NCBI RefSeq assembly: GCF_011752975.1
Contig: NZ_VWWP01000001.1
Coordinates: 620,001-684,000 of the forward strand
Reading direction: 5' to 3'
DNA length: 64,000 nt
DNA from: Chryseobacterium sp. Tr-659
Lineage (GTDB): Bacteria; Bacteroidota; Bacteroidia; Flavobacteriales; Weeksellaceae
Shown here: in pieces, positions 8,880 to 17,413 of the stretch
Layout: every line of letters starts with the position of its first letter
How positions within the stretch are numbered: position 1 is the stretch's first letter
Notes under the pieces: generated by a model
Told to the model about the DNA's origin: nothing
The model's database searches: none
The model's input: the letters and a program-made list of their open reading frames with translations, nothing else
Made by a program: the position numbers and the translations under genes

Positions 8880-8912
8880 AAAATATAAAAACATCCCAAA
8901 ATTGGGATGTTT
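8880..8912 (-). terminator. Terminator of the BON/SH3 gene pair
   Basis: AAACATCCCAA (8889-8899) and TTGGGATGTTT (8902-8912) form a perfect 11-bp stem, followed on the minus strand by T-rich sequence. It separates the BON/SH3 pair from the barrel gene and overlaps the 5' extension of the barrel frame, which supports the later start chosen there. Confidence 0.75.
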
Positions 8913-8953
8913 CTATGCTTTTTTTGTGAAAATTTATTAATTTTTAATAAAAA

Positions 8954-9373
8954 TTAAGCTCTTAAATATCTTGAATAAGCATATCCTTCCTGGCCGTCAG
9001 CAGTTTTTACTTTCCACCAGTCATCAGAAGTCTGCTCGATAAGAGTTACTGAAGATCCTTTTGACGCTTTACCTACTACTGCAGCTTCAGTAGAAGGCTC
9101 CTGTCTGATATTCAGATTAGACTCTTCAGTAGCTACTGTTAAAGAAGCCCCTGAAGCAAGTCCTGCAACCTGTACATCAATATTGATATCTGAAGCAGAA
9201 TAAGTAGAATCAATAGCTCCTAAAGCATTCCAGACAGCATCTTTAGCTGCGGTGTTGGATGCACTTCCGGAAACATAAAGAATTCCGTCCTGCTCCTGAA
9301 CCTGAAGGTTTGAAATTCCTGCAGATTGTGCCGCAGAAACCACGCTTGAATATTTATCTTGTAATTCGCTCAT
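8954..9373 (-). CDS. BON-like plus bacterial SH3 domain protein
   Basis: The 139-residue product has a BON-like N-terminal half (about 5-70, with the DGILYVSGSASN strand-turn) and a C-terminal bacterial SH3 domain (about 74-139, LNIRQEPSTEAAVVGKASKG, then WWKVKTADGQEGYAYSRYL). SH3b domains normally bind peptidoglycan or cell-wall ligands, but I see no signal peptide here, so its compartment is uncertain. It starts 6 bp after the BON lipoprotein gene, so the two are surely co-transcribed and probably act together at the envelope. No specific function is known to me. Confidence 0.75.
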   Translation of the reverse strand: MSELQDKYSSVVSAAQSAGISNLQVQEQDGILYVSGSASNTAAKDAVWNALGAIDSTYSASDINIDVQVAGLASGASLTVATEESNLNIRQEPSTEAAVVGKASKGSSVTLIEQTSDDWWKVKTADGQEGYAYSRYLRA

Positions 9374-9379
9374 TTTAAA

Positions 9380-9871
9380 TTATTTTACAATTAGGTTGTT
9401 GTTATATTTTCCAATTTTCAAAGCATCTACAGATTCTTTGATTTTTCTTGCCTGCTGGCTGGAAACATTTCCTGTAAGAGTAAGCTGCCCATTAACAACT
9501 TCCACTTTTACAGAAGGGAAATCTTTTACCGCATCCTGTACTTTTTTCTGAACTGCAGGATCTACCGCAGAAGTAGTTTCAACAGCAGGTGGCGGTGGTG
9601 GAGCAACTTCTACTTTAGACATATCCATTACGTCTTTGATTCCGTTGATCGCTTTTAGTTTTGCAATCATTGCATCCTTAGACTGCTGATCTGCAAAAGT
9701 TCCGCTTAAGTGTGCTACACCTTCTTTTACTTCAACAGAAGCACTGGGATTAGAAGTTACTACAGTGGTAGCCTGAGTCTGAAGATCGGCATCAGAAACT
9801 TTCTTTTTACAAGAAACTGCCCCGAAAGATACAGCTACAGCTAATGCAGCCATTGCGATAGTTTTTTTCAT
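9380..9871 (-). CDS. Lipoprotein with two BON domains
   Basis: The 163-residue protein opens with a lipoprotein signal (MKKTIAMAALAVAVSFGAVSC, lipid cysteine at 21). Two BON domains (about 25-88 and 105-163) are separated by a proline run at about 91-95. Each BON domain shows the GxxxLxG turn (EGVAHLSGTF and NGQLTLTGNV). BON proteins such as E. coli OsmY and DolP associate with membranes and phospholipids and support envelope integrity. It is the first gene of a two-gene unit with the BON/SH3 protein. Confidence 0.85.
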   Translation of the reverse strand: MKKTIAMAALAVAVSFGAVSCKKKVSDADLQTQATTVVTSNPSASVEVKEGVAHLSGTFADQQSKDAMIAKLKAINGIKDVMDMSKVEVAPPPPPAVETTSAVDPAVQKKVQDAVKDFPSVKVEVVNGQLTLTGNVSSQQARKIKESVDALKIGKYNNNLIVK

Positions 9872-10063
9872 ATTGTATATTTATTAATGTTGTTATACAA
9901 TCAAATGTAATAATAAAATTTGTACCAAAAGAATAAAAAGTCAATAAATGTTTCTTAATTTTTTTACAATATTTTCTGAATCAGACTTTTAATTTTCAGG
10001 GATTAAAAACTTAATATAAAATTATCCCTTTAGAAGAAAATCTTCTGCCAATTCAAAAACCAT

Positions 10064-10071
10064 TATATTTG
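10064..10071 (+). promoter_or_regulatory. -7 promoter element for the symporter gene
   Basis: TATATTTG matches TAnnTTTG, 19 nt before the symporter ATG, implying a short leader. Confidence 0.55.
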
Positions 10072-10090
10072 CGCAAATTGAACTATATAT

Positions 10091-11341
10091 ATGAAAGGAC
10101 AAAATAAACTTTTTATAGCAATTATCATTGCACTTATCCTGGGAGTAGGAATTGGCGGGATTGTACATGTGAAATATCCGGAAAGTGCAGAACCTTTTTC
10201 TAAGAATATAAAACTGTTGGGAACTGTTTTTATCAGATTGGTACAGATGATTATTGCGCCTTTGGTTTTTACTACTCTTGTAGTGGGAATTGCCAAAATG
10301 AGTGATATCAAAATGATCGGAAGAGTAGGAACTAAAGCTATGCTTTGGTTTATTTCCGCGTCTCTGGTTTCACTTTTTATCGGGTTGATACTTGTAAACT
10401 GGCTGGAACCGGGCCATGTTACCAAACTCCCGATTCAGGACGTTGCTTCTGCAGACGAACTTCTGAAAAGCAGTAAAAGCTTCTCTATGGAAGACTTCGT
10501 AAAGCATATGATTCCTAAAAGTTTATTTGAAGCCTTCGCTACCAATGAAGTATTACAGATTGTTGTGTTTGCAGTGATGTTTGGAGTGGCACTTGCTAAT
10601 TTAGGAGAAGAATATGCTAAGCCTGTAGTAAAGTTATTTGATATCATTGCCCACGCCATCCTTAAAATGGTAGGTTATATTATGTGGTTTGCTCCGTTTG
10701 GAGTATTGGGAGCCATTGCTGCGGTGGTTGCTACCAATGGATTTGAAATCTTCAAAGTGTACGCGATCTATTTAAGAGATTTCTTTTTTGCGATAGCAGT
10801 ACTTTGGCTGGTACTTTTATTAGTGGGATATTTAATCTTAGGAAACCGTCTTTTTGACTTATTAAAAAGAATTAAAGAACCATTACTGATCGCCTTCTCT
10901 ACAACAAGTTCGGAGGCTGTATTCCCTAAGTTGGTGGAAGAGCTTGAAAAATTCGGATGTAATAGCAGAGTAGTGTCGTTTATTTTACCTTTAGGATATT
11001 CTTTCAATCTGGACGGAAGTATGATGTATATGACATTTGCATCTATCTTTATTGCACAGATCTATGGTATTGAAATGACCTTAGGACAGCAGATCACAAT
11101 GCTTTTGGTGTTAATGCTTACCTCAAAGGGAATTGCAGGTGTTCCGAGAGCTTCTCTGGTAATTATCGTAGCAACATGTTCTATGTTCGGAATTCCACCA
11201 GAAGGAATTGCTTTAATCCTTCCAATTGACCACTTCTGCGATATGGGAAGAAGTATGACCAACGTGTTGGGAAATACACTGGCAACCTCAGCAGTATCAA
11301 AATGGGAAGGACAGTTAACCGAACCTTTGGATAAAATTTAA
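10091..11341 (+). CDS. Dicarboxylate/amino acid:cation symporter (DAACS family)
   Basis: The 416-residue inner-membrane protein has the pattern of GltP/DctA/GltPh transporters: eight transmembrane helices with two re-entrant hairpins. The HP1 serine motif is TTSSEAVFPKL (about residues 276-286). The TM7 motif usually written NMDGT reads NLDGS here (SFNLDGSMMYM), and HP2 contains GIAGVPRAS. It should carry glutamate, aspartate or C4-dicarboxylates into the cell with H+ or Na+. Substrate choice within the family cannot be fixed from these motifs. It is followed 11 bp later by a PhyH-family dioxygenase gene and shares its transcript up to the terminator near 12111. Confidence 0.9.
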   Translation: MKGQNKLFIAIIIALILGVGIGGIVHVKYPESAEPFSKNIKLLGTVFIRLVQMIIAPLVFTTLVVGIAKMSDIKMIGRVGTKAMLWFISASLVSLFIGLILVNWLEPGHVTKLPIQDVASADELLKSSKSFSMEDFVKHMIPKSLFEAFATNEVLQIVVFAVMFGVALANLGEEYAKPVVKLFDIIAHAILKMVGYIMWFAPFGVLGAIAAVVATNGFEIFKVYAIYLRDFFFAIAVLWLVLLLVGYLILGNRLFDLLKRIKEPLLIAFSTTSSEAVFPKLVEELEKFGCNSRVVSFILPLGYSFNLDGSMMYMTFASIFIAQIYGIEMTLGQQITMLLVLMLTSKGIAGVPRASLVIIVATCSMFGIPPEGIALILPIDHFCDMGRSMTNVLGNTLATSAVSKWEGQLTEPLDKI

Positions 11342-11352
11342 AATATCTCTTA

Positions 11353-12075
11353 ATGAGTTTAAAAAACTTAGAAAATTATAAAAGCCATATTCATGAATAT
11401 GGCTTTGCTGTTATTAATGAAGTCTTTTCAGAGAATGAAATTGAAAAAATAAACCATGTACTTCAACATATAGATACTTCTAAAGAAAACTTCAGGAAAT
11501 CTGAAGATCTGTTTGCGGTAAGACAATTTTTAAAAGAAGTTCCGGAAATTAAAGATCTGGTTTTCAATCATCATATTAAAAAGATCATTCAGGAGATTTT
11601 CGGTGAAAAATACTTTGTAGTGAAAAGCATTTATTTTGATAAACCCGAAACCTCAAACTGGTATGTAGCCTATCATCAGGATTTGACTATTTCGGTCGAT
11701 AAAAAGGTGGAATTACCAGGTTTCGGACCCTGGACAACCAAACAGAATCAGTTTGCTGTTCAACCTCCTCTGAATGTACTGGAAAATATCTATACCATAA
11801 GGATTCACCTCGATTATACAGATGAACAAAATGGGGCATTAAAAGTGATTCCGAAGTCTCATTCCAAAGGAATCTACAGACCTGAAACTATCGACTGGAA
11901 GGTAGAAACTGAAGCCATCTGTAATGTGGAAAAAGGAGGTGTTATGATCATGAAACCTCTTACCCTTCATGGCTCCAACAGAACTACTAACGGAAAGAGA
12001 AGAAGAGTAATTCATGTTGAATTCTCAGATATGGAACTCCCTGAAGTTTTGCAATGGTCTGAAAGAATGACCTAA
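11353..12075 (+). CDS. Phytanoyl-CoA dioxygenase (PhyH) family 2-oxoglutarate/Fe(II) enzyme
   Basis: The 240-residue protein carries the facial triad H108/D110 (YHQD) and H206 (TLHGSNRT), plus R218 in GKRRRVIHVEF as the likely 2-oxoglutarate anchor. PhyH enzymes hydroxylate varied small molecules, so the substrate here is unknown. It is co-transcribed with a dicarboxylate symporter. A link through 2-oxoglutarate or glutamate supply is possible but is only inference. Confidence 0.85.
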   Translation: MSLKNLENYKSHIHEYGFAVINEVFSENEIEKINHVLQHIDTSKENFRKSEDLFAVRQFLKEVPEIKDLVFNHHIKKIIQEIFGEKYFVVKSIYFDKPETSNWYVAYHQDLTISVDKKVELPGFGPWTTKQNQFAVQPPLNVLENIYTIRIHLDYTDEQNGALKVIPKSHSKGIYRPETIDWKVETEAICNVEKGGVMIMKPLTLHGSNRTTNGKRRRVIHVEFSDMELPEVLQWSERMT

Positions 12076-12118
12076 AAAAACGACGGCCTCCAAGTTTCTT
12101 GAAGGCCGTCGTTTTTTT
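12074..12118 (+). terminator. Strong rho-independent terminator
   Basis: CGACGGCCTCCAAG (12081-12094) pairs with CTTGAAGGCCGTCG (12098-12111), 13 of 14 bp, with a TTT loop and a T7 tail. A7 precedes the stem, so it could also work in reverse. Confidence 0.92.
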
Positions 12119-12260
12119 AGAAGGAAGTTTGAAGTTCCTACAAGACTAAAGATTACTATAAATTTATTCTATTAATTTTTTAAAATCTAAAACTGCAATA
12201 AGTTGGCTTTAAAAAGTACTCCGGCAACTAGAAACCTCCCGCTTCACTCTTCCATCTTCC

Positions 12261-15062
12261 TTACTTTACAGCAATCTCATCAATAAAAATATAGGCATCT
12301 CCACCGGCTCCCTGATGCCATTCCGGAAGTTTTCCGAAATAGTAGGCTTTTACCTTGATATATCGGGCTTCGGTTGGAAGAAGATCAGCAGAGAAATCTT
12401 TGATCTGTACTTTTTCATCTTTAGGATCAATATCGTTGTCAATTGTTTTCAGGAGAATAAAATCTTTTCCGTTCATAGAGGCATAATATTCTACTTTTTT
12501 AGGCATCAGGATCCAGGCTTTGCTGTCCTGAAGATAAGTGGAAGATATTTTTGTGATTGGCTGAGGAGATTTAAAATCAATAACAGCCTCGAAATTCTGT
12601 CCCTGATAGCCGTGCCATTCCCCTTTTCTCCAGTTGATATCCCCTCTGATCCCATCGATAAGTGCCAGATTTCCGTTAGCAGCGTACTGTGGAGTCACTT
12701 TTGAAAGGATATTGATGTCCCAGTAATTGGGTCTTCTGTTGAATTTAGCTGACGTAACGGAGCTTTTTTCTCCCTTTCGTTCTGCATAGGCCATAACCTG
12801 TGTGGTTTTGTTAATGGAAAATGGACCCTTGTAGATTGTAAATTTCTTTTTAACATTGGCATCTCCGTCATCCATGATCATGAAATAAACTTTATCATTT
12901 GGATTCAACGGACTGATCTCAACCTTGGTAGAAAAATCAAATATTCTATCTGCTGCAATAACCGGAGAAGTTATCTGTTCAGGATATTTAAAATCTTTAG
13001 AAGGTTGTATTTTCTCAAATCCAAGCTTTTTAAGCTCAGCTTTTCCTGTACTTTTAGTAATGATTTTTGTGGTGCCATCCTCAAGGTGAATTTTAATTTC
13101 ATCAAAATAAGGAGTTGTGGTTTGCCATTCGGGAAGTCCTGGTGTTACAGAATAAATTCCCATTGAACTTAAAACATACCATGCACTCATTTGGCCGCAG
13201 TCTTCATTTCCTATCAGCCCGTCTGGAGTATTTTTATAAAAATTATCAAGAATATACTTAATCTTGGCATCCGTCTTTTCCGGTTGATCTACAAAATTAT
13301 ACAGATAAGCGATATGGTGGCTTGGCTCATTTCCCTGAGCATATTGTCCCATCAATCCGGTGATATCTGCCTGTTCTCTGCCTGTTGTTTTATCTGGTGC
13401 CGTAAAAATAGCATCAATAAACTGTTCAAACTTTTCTTTTCCGCCATGGGCTGCAATCAATCCAGGAATGTCCTGCTGTACGGAATAAGAATAATGCCAT
13501 GAATTTCCTTCCGTATAATTATTGTTTACTTCCCTTGGATCAAAAGGCTCATACCAGTTTCCATTCTTTCGGGGCTGCATGAAACCGTTTTTAGGATTAT
13601 AAAGATTTTTCCAGTTTTGTGAACGTTTCATGAAATACTGATAATCCTCTTTTTTTCCTAAAATTTTGGCCATTTGGGCAATGCACCAGTCGTCATAGGC
13701 ATATTCTACAGTTTTAGAAACACTTTCAGACTCATCATCCATGCTGATGTAGTTATTTTGTTTATAGGCATTCAATCCGAAAATATCCAGCATAGCGGAG
13801 TTTTTAGAGGCCTGATAAGCCTTTTCATAATCAAATCCCTGAATCCCTTTAGCCATGGCATCAGCAATTACAGATACGGAATGATAGCCGATCATACATT
13901 CTGTTTCATTGGAGGCCAGTTCCCAGACCGGGAGTTTTCCTCCCTGCTCATATTGCCTGATGAATGTATTGATGAAATCGGCTGTTCTTTTTCTGTCGAT
14001 TAAAGTCATTAGCGGATGAGCACCTCTGAAAGTATCCCAAAGAGAGAATACAGTATAATAATCAAATCCTTTTGCTGTGTATAGTTTATTATCACGTCCT
14101 CTGTATCTTCCGTCTACGTCCATATAGATGTTCGGTTGGGTGAAAACATGATATAAGGCAGTATAGAAAATGGATAGTTTATTTTGATCATCAGACTTAA
14201 CTTCAATTTTCGAAAGTTCTTTATCCCAATCAGTTTCAGCCTGCTTTTTTACAGTTTCAAAATCTTTCAATTCACCTTCTGCCAGCATATTTTTTCCGGC
14301 ACCTTCATATCCGGTAGGGGAAAGAGATACTTTTACATTAATTTTTTCTCCTTTTTTAACATCCGCTGAAAATGCCAGCGCAAGTTTTGTTCCTGTAAAA
14401 AGATGATCCTCCTGTTTTCCGTTGACTTCCTTTTTAGAAATTTTCATAGGTTTAGAAAACTCAATTCTGGCGTATATATACTGGTTGGTTGCCCAGGCTT
14501 CACTTCTTCTGAAAACTTCGATAGTTTTATCATCAATCACTTTTACTTCCCCTTCCAGAAGTTTATCTCTGTGGTTGAGGTCCAAAATGATATTGGCATT
14601 TCCCGCATTATTAAAGGTATATTCATGATAACCTACTCTTTTTGTAGTGGTAAGGCGCACATTGATATTATTTTTATCTAATCTTACGGCGTAATATCCG
14701 GCACTTGCTTTTTCATTTTTATGCGAAAATTTTGACGAGTAATCTTTACTGTTAAGGCTTGGCTTGCCCGTAGTGGGCATCAGCATAATATCTCCGTAGT
14801 CCGAAACTCCGGTTCCGTTGAGATGGGTATGAGAAAAACCATAGATCACTGAGTCAGAGTAATGATATCCGCTGCATCCGTCCCAGCTTCCGTCAATTCT
14901 TGTATCAGGAGAAAGCTGCACCATTCCGAACGGAACGATAGCTCCGGGAAATGTATGCCCGTGACCTCCGGTTCCGATAAAAGGATTGACATATTGTGAA
15001 TAATTCTGAGCAGAAATAATCTGGGTAATAAATAAAGAAAATGCAATCAGCCTTTTTTTCAT
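12261..15062 (-). CDS. GH92-family glycosidase (probable alpha-mannosidase), secreted
   Basis: The 933-residue protein has a signal peptide (MKKRLIAFSLFITQIISAQ). The GH92 N-terminal domain opens YVNPFIGTGGHGHTFPGA and contains SGYHYSD and FSHTHLNGTGVSDYGD. The catalytic (alpha/alpha)6 region includes GNEPSHHIAYLYN and GNEDCGQMSAWYV. GH92 enzymes are calcium-dependent exo-alpha-mannosidases. After about residue 720 come a CHB_HEX_C-like segment (FTIYKGPFSINKTTQVMAYA) and a C-terminal discoidin-like (F5/8 type C) carbohydrate-binding domain (about 800-933). There is no SusC/SusD pair next to it, so it is not in a polysaccharide utilisation locus within this window. The role is probably host or plant N-glycan trimming. 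Confidence 0.92.
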   Translation of the reverse strand: MKKRLIAFSLFITQIISAQNYSQYVNPFIGTGGHGHTFPGAIVPFGMVQLSPDTRIDGSWDGCSGYHYSDSVIYGFSHTHLNGTGVSDYGDIMLMPTTGKPSLNSKDYSSKFSHKNEKASAGYYAVRLDKNNINVRLTTTKRVGYHEYTFNNAGNANIILDLNHRDKLLEGEVKVIDDKTIEVFRRSEAWATNQYIYARIEFSKPMKISKKEVNGKQEDHLFTGTKLALAFSADVKKGEKINVKVSLSPTGYEGAGKNMLAEGELKDFETVKKQAETDWDKELSKIEVKSDDQNKLSIFYTALYHVFTQPNIYMDVDGRYRGRDNKLYTAKGFDYYTVFSLWDTFRGAHPLMTLIDRKRTADFINTFIRQYEQGGKLPVWELASNETECMIGYHSVSVIADAMAKGIQGFDYEKAYQASKNSAMLDIFGLNAYKQNNYISMDDESESVSKTVEYAYDDWCIAQMAKILGKKEDYQYFMKRSQNWKNLYNPKNGFMQPRKNGNWYEPFDPREVNNNYTEGNSWHYSYSVQQDIPGLIAAHGGKEKFEQFIDAIFTAPDKTTGREQADITGLMGQYAQGNEPSHHIAYLYNFVDQPEKTDAKIKYILDNFYKNTPDGLIGNEDCGQMSAWYVLSSMGIYSVTPGLPEWQTTTPYFDEIKIHLEDGTTKIITKSTGKAELKKLGFEKIQPSKDFKYPEQITSPVIAADRIFDFSTKVEISPLNPNDKVYFMIMDDGDANVKKKFTIYKGPFSINKTTQVMAYAERKGEKSSVTSAKFNRRPNYWDINILSKVTPQYAANGNLALIDGIRGDINWRKGEWHGYQGQNFEAVIDFKSPQPITKISSTYLQDSKAWILMPKKVEYYASMNGKDFILLKTIDNDIDPKDEKVQIKDFSADLLPTEARYIKVKAYYFGKLPEWHQGAGGDAYIFIDEIAVK

Positions 15063-15224
15063 ATTCTAATTTTATACTGGCGAATATATCGAAAAACAGG
15101 CAAACAGATGTAATAAAAGAGGTTACGGTTTATCTTATAAGAAAAATATTTAAAATAAAACTGAACAAAAAACTTTCACTCATTGGATAAGAATAGTCTG
15201 AGATTTTCACTTTATGCCACCAGC

Positions 15225-15680
15225 CTAGACTTCTCCTTCAAAAATGTCATTCAGATAATTATTTTTATCATCTTCATCTTTTGTAGTTCCCAGGTATTTT
15301 TTCCACGCCCGGGATTCATGATAGACAATGCCCATTTCCCATACACAGTAAGTAGGGAGATGAGGCGGGATTCTGTCCCATATCTCAAACTTACCGGAGC
15401 CGTTATAGTATACACTTTCCCATAATTCATTTTCACTTCTCCATGTACAGACCAGAAGAAGGTAATGCTCTCCGCAACGATGCATAATGATAAATCCGAG
15501 ATCATTGGTATCCTGAAAATTTTCATCAGCATTTTCAATACATATTTGAGCGTCATTGAGATCCTGTTTTGATATTTCTGAGAGATCCAGTGCGAGGTCA
15601 TACCATTTGAATCTGGTTTTTCCTACTGTGAAAATTCCTTTAGGTGAAGCGTATTTGGATGGATAGGGCGTGGTGTTCAT
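15225..15680 (-). CDS. Conserved-looking hypothetical protein, tryptophan-rich
   Basis: I choose ATG 15680 (151 residues, MNTTPYPSKYASPKG). The longer frame would need a GTG start and adds an unlikely hydrophobic leader. No signal peptide or membrane segment remains, so the product is probably cytoplasmic. Distinctive text is GFIIMHRCGEHYLLLVCTW, then SENELWESVYY and PPHLPTYCVWEMGIVYHESRAW. I do not recognise a named family, although the CTWR/NELWE/LPTYCVWE pattern looks strongly constrained. It lies between the GH92 gene and the divergent Mrp gene. Confidence 0.7.
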   Translation of the reverse strand: MNTTPYPSKYASPKGIFTVGKTRFKWYDLALDLSEISKQDLNDAQICIENADENFQDTNDLGFIIMHRCGEHYLLLVCTWRSENELWESVYYNGSGKFEIWDRIPPHLPTYCVWEMGIVYHESRAWKKYLGTTKDEDDKNNYLNDIFEGEV

Positions 15681-15803
15681 AATTGCAGCTTTTTTAATTA
15701 GAGATGATGGTAAAATAAAAAACAGAATATTAAAATTTTTAACGATCTGATTTATCACCTGATATTATAGATTTTATTGATTCTAAATTATCGAAAAAAT
15801 CCG

Positions 15804-15811
15804 TAAATTTG
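15804..15811 (+). promoter_or_regulatory. -7 promoter element for the Mrp/NifU unit
   Basis: TAAATTTG matches TAnnTTTG, 19 nt before the Mrp ATG. Confidence 0.5.
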
Positions 15812-15830
15812 TAAACAATTTATATTATAT

Positions 15831-16937
15831 ATGTTGACGAAAGAAAAGGTTCAGAATTTCCTTAAAGAGATAGAAGTAGATGATTTAGTGAATAATCTTC
15901 AGATTGTGGGTAATGATGTTTATATTGACATGACGGCCCATTCTCCTGCAATGCACGAAAAGAAAAAATTGGAGGCAGCAATGAAGCAGGCTTTTGCCAG
16001 TGAGTTTGGTGAAGATGTTCACCTGAAACTTAAGATCGTTTCTCCGGAACCTAGTGAGATTCAGCAAAGTCAGATCAAAGGAAAACAAATTCCAGGAATT
16101 CAAAATATTATCGCAATTGCTTCCGGAAAAGGAGGAGTAGGTAAATCTACGGTTTCTGCAAATATGGCAGTAACGTTAGCTAAAATGGGCTTTAAAGTAG
16201 GATTGCTGGATGCCGATATTTACGGTCCATCCGTACCAACCATGTTTGATACGGAAGGTGAAAAGCCGATTTCTGTAGAAGTAAACGGTAAAAGCATGAT
16301 GAAACCTATTGAAAATTATGGTGTGAAAATGCTTTCAATAGGATATTTCTCAGGAGCTAATCAGGCTGTAGTCTGGAGAGGTCCTATGGCTTCAAAAGCA
16401 TTGAATCAGATGATCAGAGATGCTGCATGGGGAGAATTGGATTTCTTATTGATAGATCTTCCTCCGGGAACAGGAGACATTCACTTGTCTATCATTCAGG
16501 AAGTACCTGTAACAGGTGCAGTTATTGTTAGTACACCTCAACATGTTGCATTGGCGGATGTTAGAAAAGGAATTGCAATGTTCCAGATGGAAAGCATTAA
16601 CATTCCGGTTCTTGGATTAGTTGAAAATATGGCGTATTTTACACCAGAAGAACTTCCTGAGAATAAATATTATATCTTTGGAAACCAGGGAGCACAATAT
16701 CTGGCTGAAGATCTGGGAATTCCTGTATTAGGAGAAATTCCATTGATCCAAAGCATCAGAGAAGCAGGAGATGTTGGTAGACCGGCTGCATTACAGGAGG
16801 GATCTAAAATTGCAGAGATTTATACAGAAACTGCCAGAAAAATGGTAGAAAGTCTGGTAGAAAGAAATAAAAATCTTCCTCCTACTGAAGCTGTAAAGAT
16901 CTCAACGATGGCAGGATGCTCACCGAAGGCAAAATAA
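15831..16937 (+). CDS. apbC: Mrp/NBP35-family Fe-S cluster carrier ATPase
   Basis: The 368-residue cytoplasmic protein has an N-terminal MIP18/DUF59-like domain (about 1-75) and a P-loop ATPase with the deviant Walker A GKGGVGKS (99-106), the form used by Mrp/ApbC/NBP35 Fe-S carriers. DADIYGPSVPTM and DLPPGTGD (Walker B region) are present. The CPxC cluster-binding pair seen in many family members after the ENMAYF segment is replaced by TPEELPENKYYIFG; cysteine is also absent there in other Bacteroidota as I recall. A single cysteine remains near the C-terminus (MAGCSP). The NifU-like scaffold gene follows 48 bp later, which supports a role in Fe-S maturation. Confidence 0.9.
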   Translation: MLTKEKVQNFLKEIEVDDLVNNLQIVGNDVYIDMTAHSPAMHEKKKLEAAMKQAFASEFGEDVHLKLKIVSPEPSEIQQSQIKGKQIPGIQNIIAIASGKGGVGKSTVSANMAVTLAKMGFKVGLLDADIYGPSVPTMFDTEGEKPISVEVNGKSMMKPIENYGVKMLSIGYFSGANQAVVWRGPMASKALNQMIRDAAWGELDFLLIDLPPGTGDIHLSIIQEVPVTGAVIVSTPQHVALADVRKGIAMFQMESINIPVLGLVENMAYFTPEELPENKYYIFGNQGAQYLAEDLGIPVLGEIPLIQSIREAGDVGRPAALQEGSKIAEIYTETARKMVESLVERNKNLPPTEAVKISTMAGCSPKAK

Positions 16938-16985
16938 TAGTAACATTCAATAGAATTTGAAAAAACCGAATTGAACTGAAAAAAT

Positions 16986-17234
16986 ATGGAAACAAATATA
17001 ACGCACGAAGATACAGTAACAAGAGTAATGGAAGCTCTGGAAAGCATCAGACCGTTTTTGAATAAAGACGGCGGTGATATTGAGCTTATTGATGTGAAAG
17101 ATAATCAGGTTTTTGTGAAACTTTTGGGTAACTGCTCCGGATGCTCGTTAAACTTTTCAACCTTAAAATTAGGAGTTGAAAATACTATCAAGCAGCATGC
17201 TCCGGAAATCGAAAAGGTAGTAAACGTAGAGTAA
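16986..17234 (+). CDS. NifU C-terminal domain protein (Fe-S scaffold)
   Basis: The 82-residue protein is a stand-alone NifU C-terminal domain with KDGGDIEL and the cluster-binding GNCSGCSL (C50 and C53). Such NfuA-like proteins carry a [4Fe-4S] cluster to target enzymes in the cytoplasm. The gene is co-oriented with the Mrp-type ATPase 48 bp upstream, forming a small Fe-S assembly unit closed by the terminator at 17259-17291. Confidence 0.92.
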   Translation: METNITHEDTVTRVMEALESIRPFLNKDGGDIELIDVKDNQVFVKLLGNCSGCSLNFSTLKLGVENTIKQHAPEIEKVVNVE

Positions 17235-17258
17235 AAATTTATCTGAGATATTTTTGAG

Positions 17259-17291
17259 GACAGGCTTTTTTTTATAGAGCCTGTCTTTTTT
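17259..17291 (+). terminator. Terminator of the Mrp/NifU unit
   Basis: GACAGGCT (17259-17266) and AGCCTGTC (17278-17285) form a perfect 8-bp stem followed by T6. Confidence 0.88.
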
Positions 17292-17313
17292 GTTTGAAAT
17301 AATATCATAAATA

Positions 17314-17344
17314 AACCTCATAGACTACAAAAGCCTATGAGGTT
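17314..17344. repeat. Short inverted repeat
   Basis: AACCTCATAG (17314-17323) and CTATGAGGTT (17335-17344) are exact reverse complements around an 11-nt spacer. There is no T-tract on either side, so I read it as a second palindromic intergenic element. Confidence 0.6.
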
Positions 17345-17349
17345 GAAGT

Positions 17350-17371
17350 AAAAAAGCAATATCAGATTGCT
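17350..17371 (-). terminator. Probable terminator of the RND efflux operon
   Basis: AGCAAT (17355-17360) pairs with ATTGCT (17366-17371), followed by T6 on the minus strand. The stem is short, but the position 43 bp after the last operon gene fits. Confidence 0.5.
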
Positions 17372-17413
17372 CCCGGAATTCCGGTCTTTAAAACAATATT
17401 AGAAAAAATATAA

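Noticed and set aside
15251..15601. 116-codon frame overlapping the 15225-15680 gene on the same strand
   Set aside because: Alternative frame of the same DNA; its product lacks the constrained aromatic motifs seen in the chosen frame.
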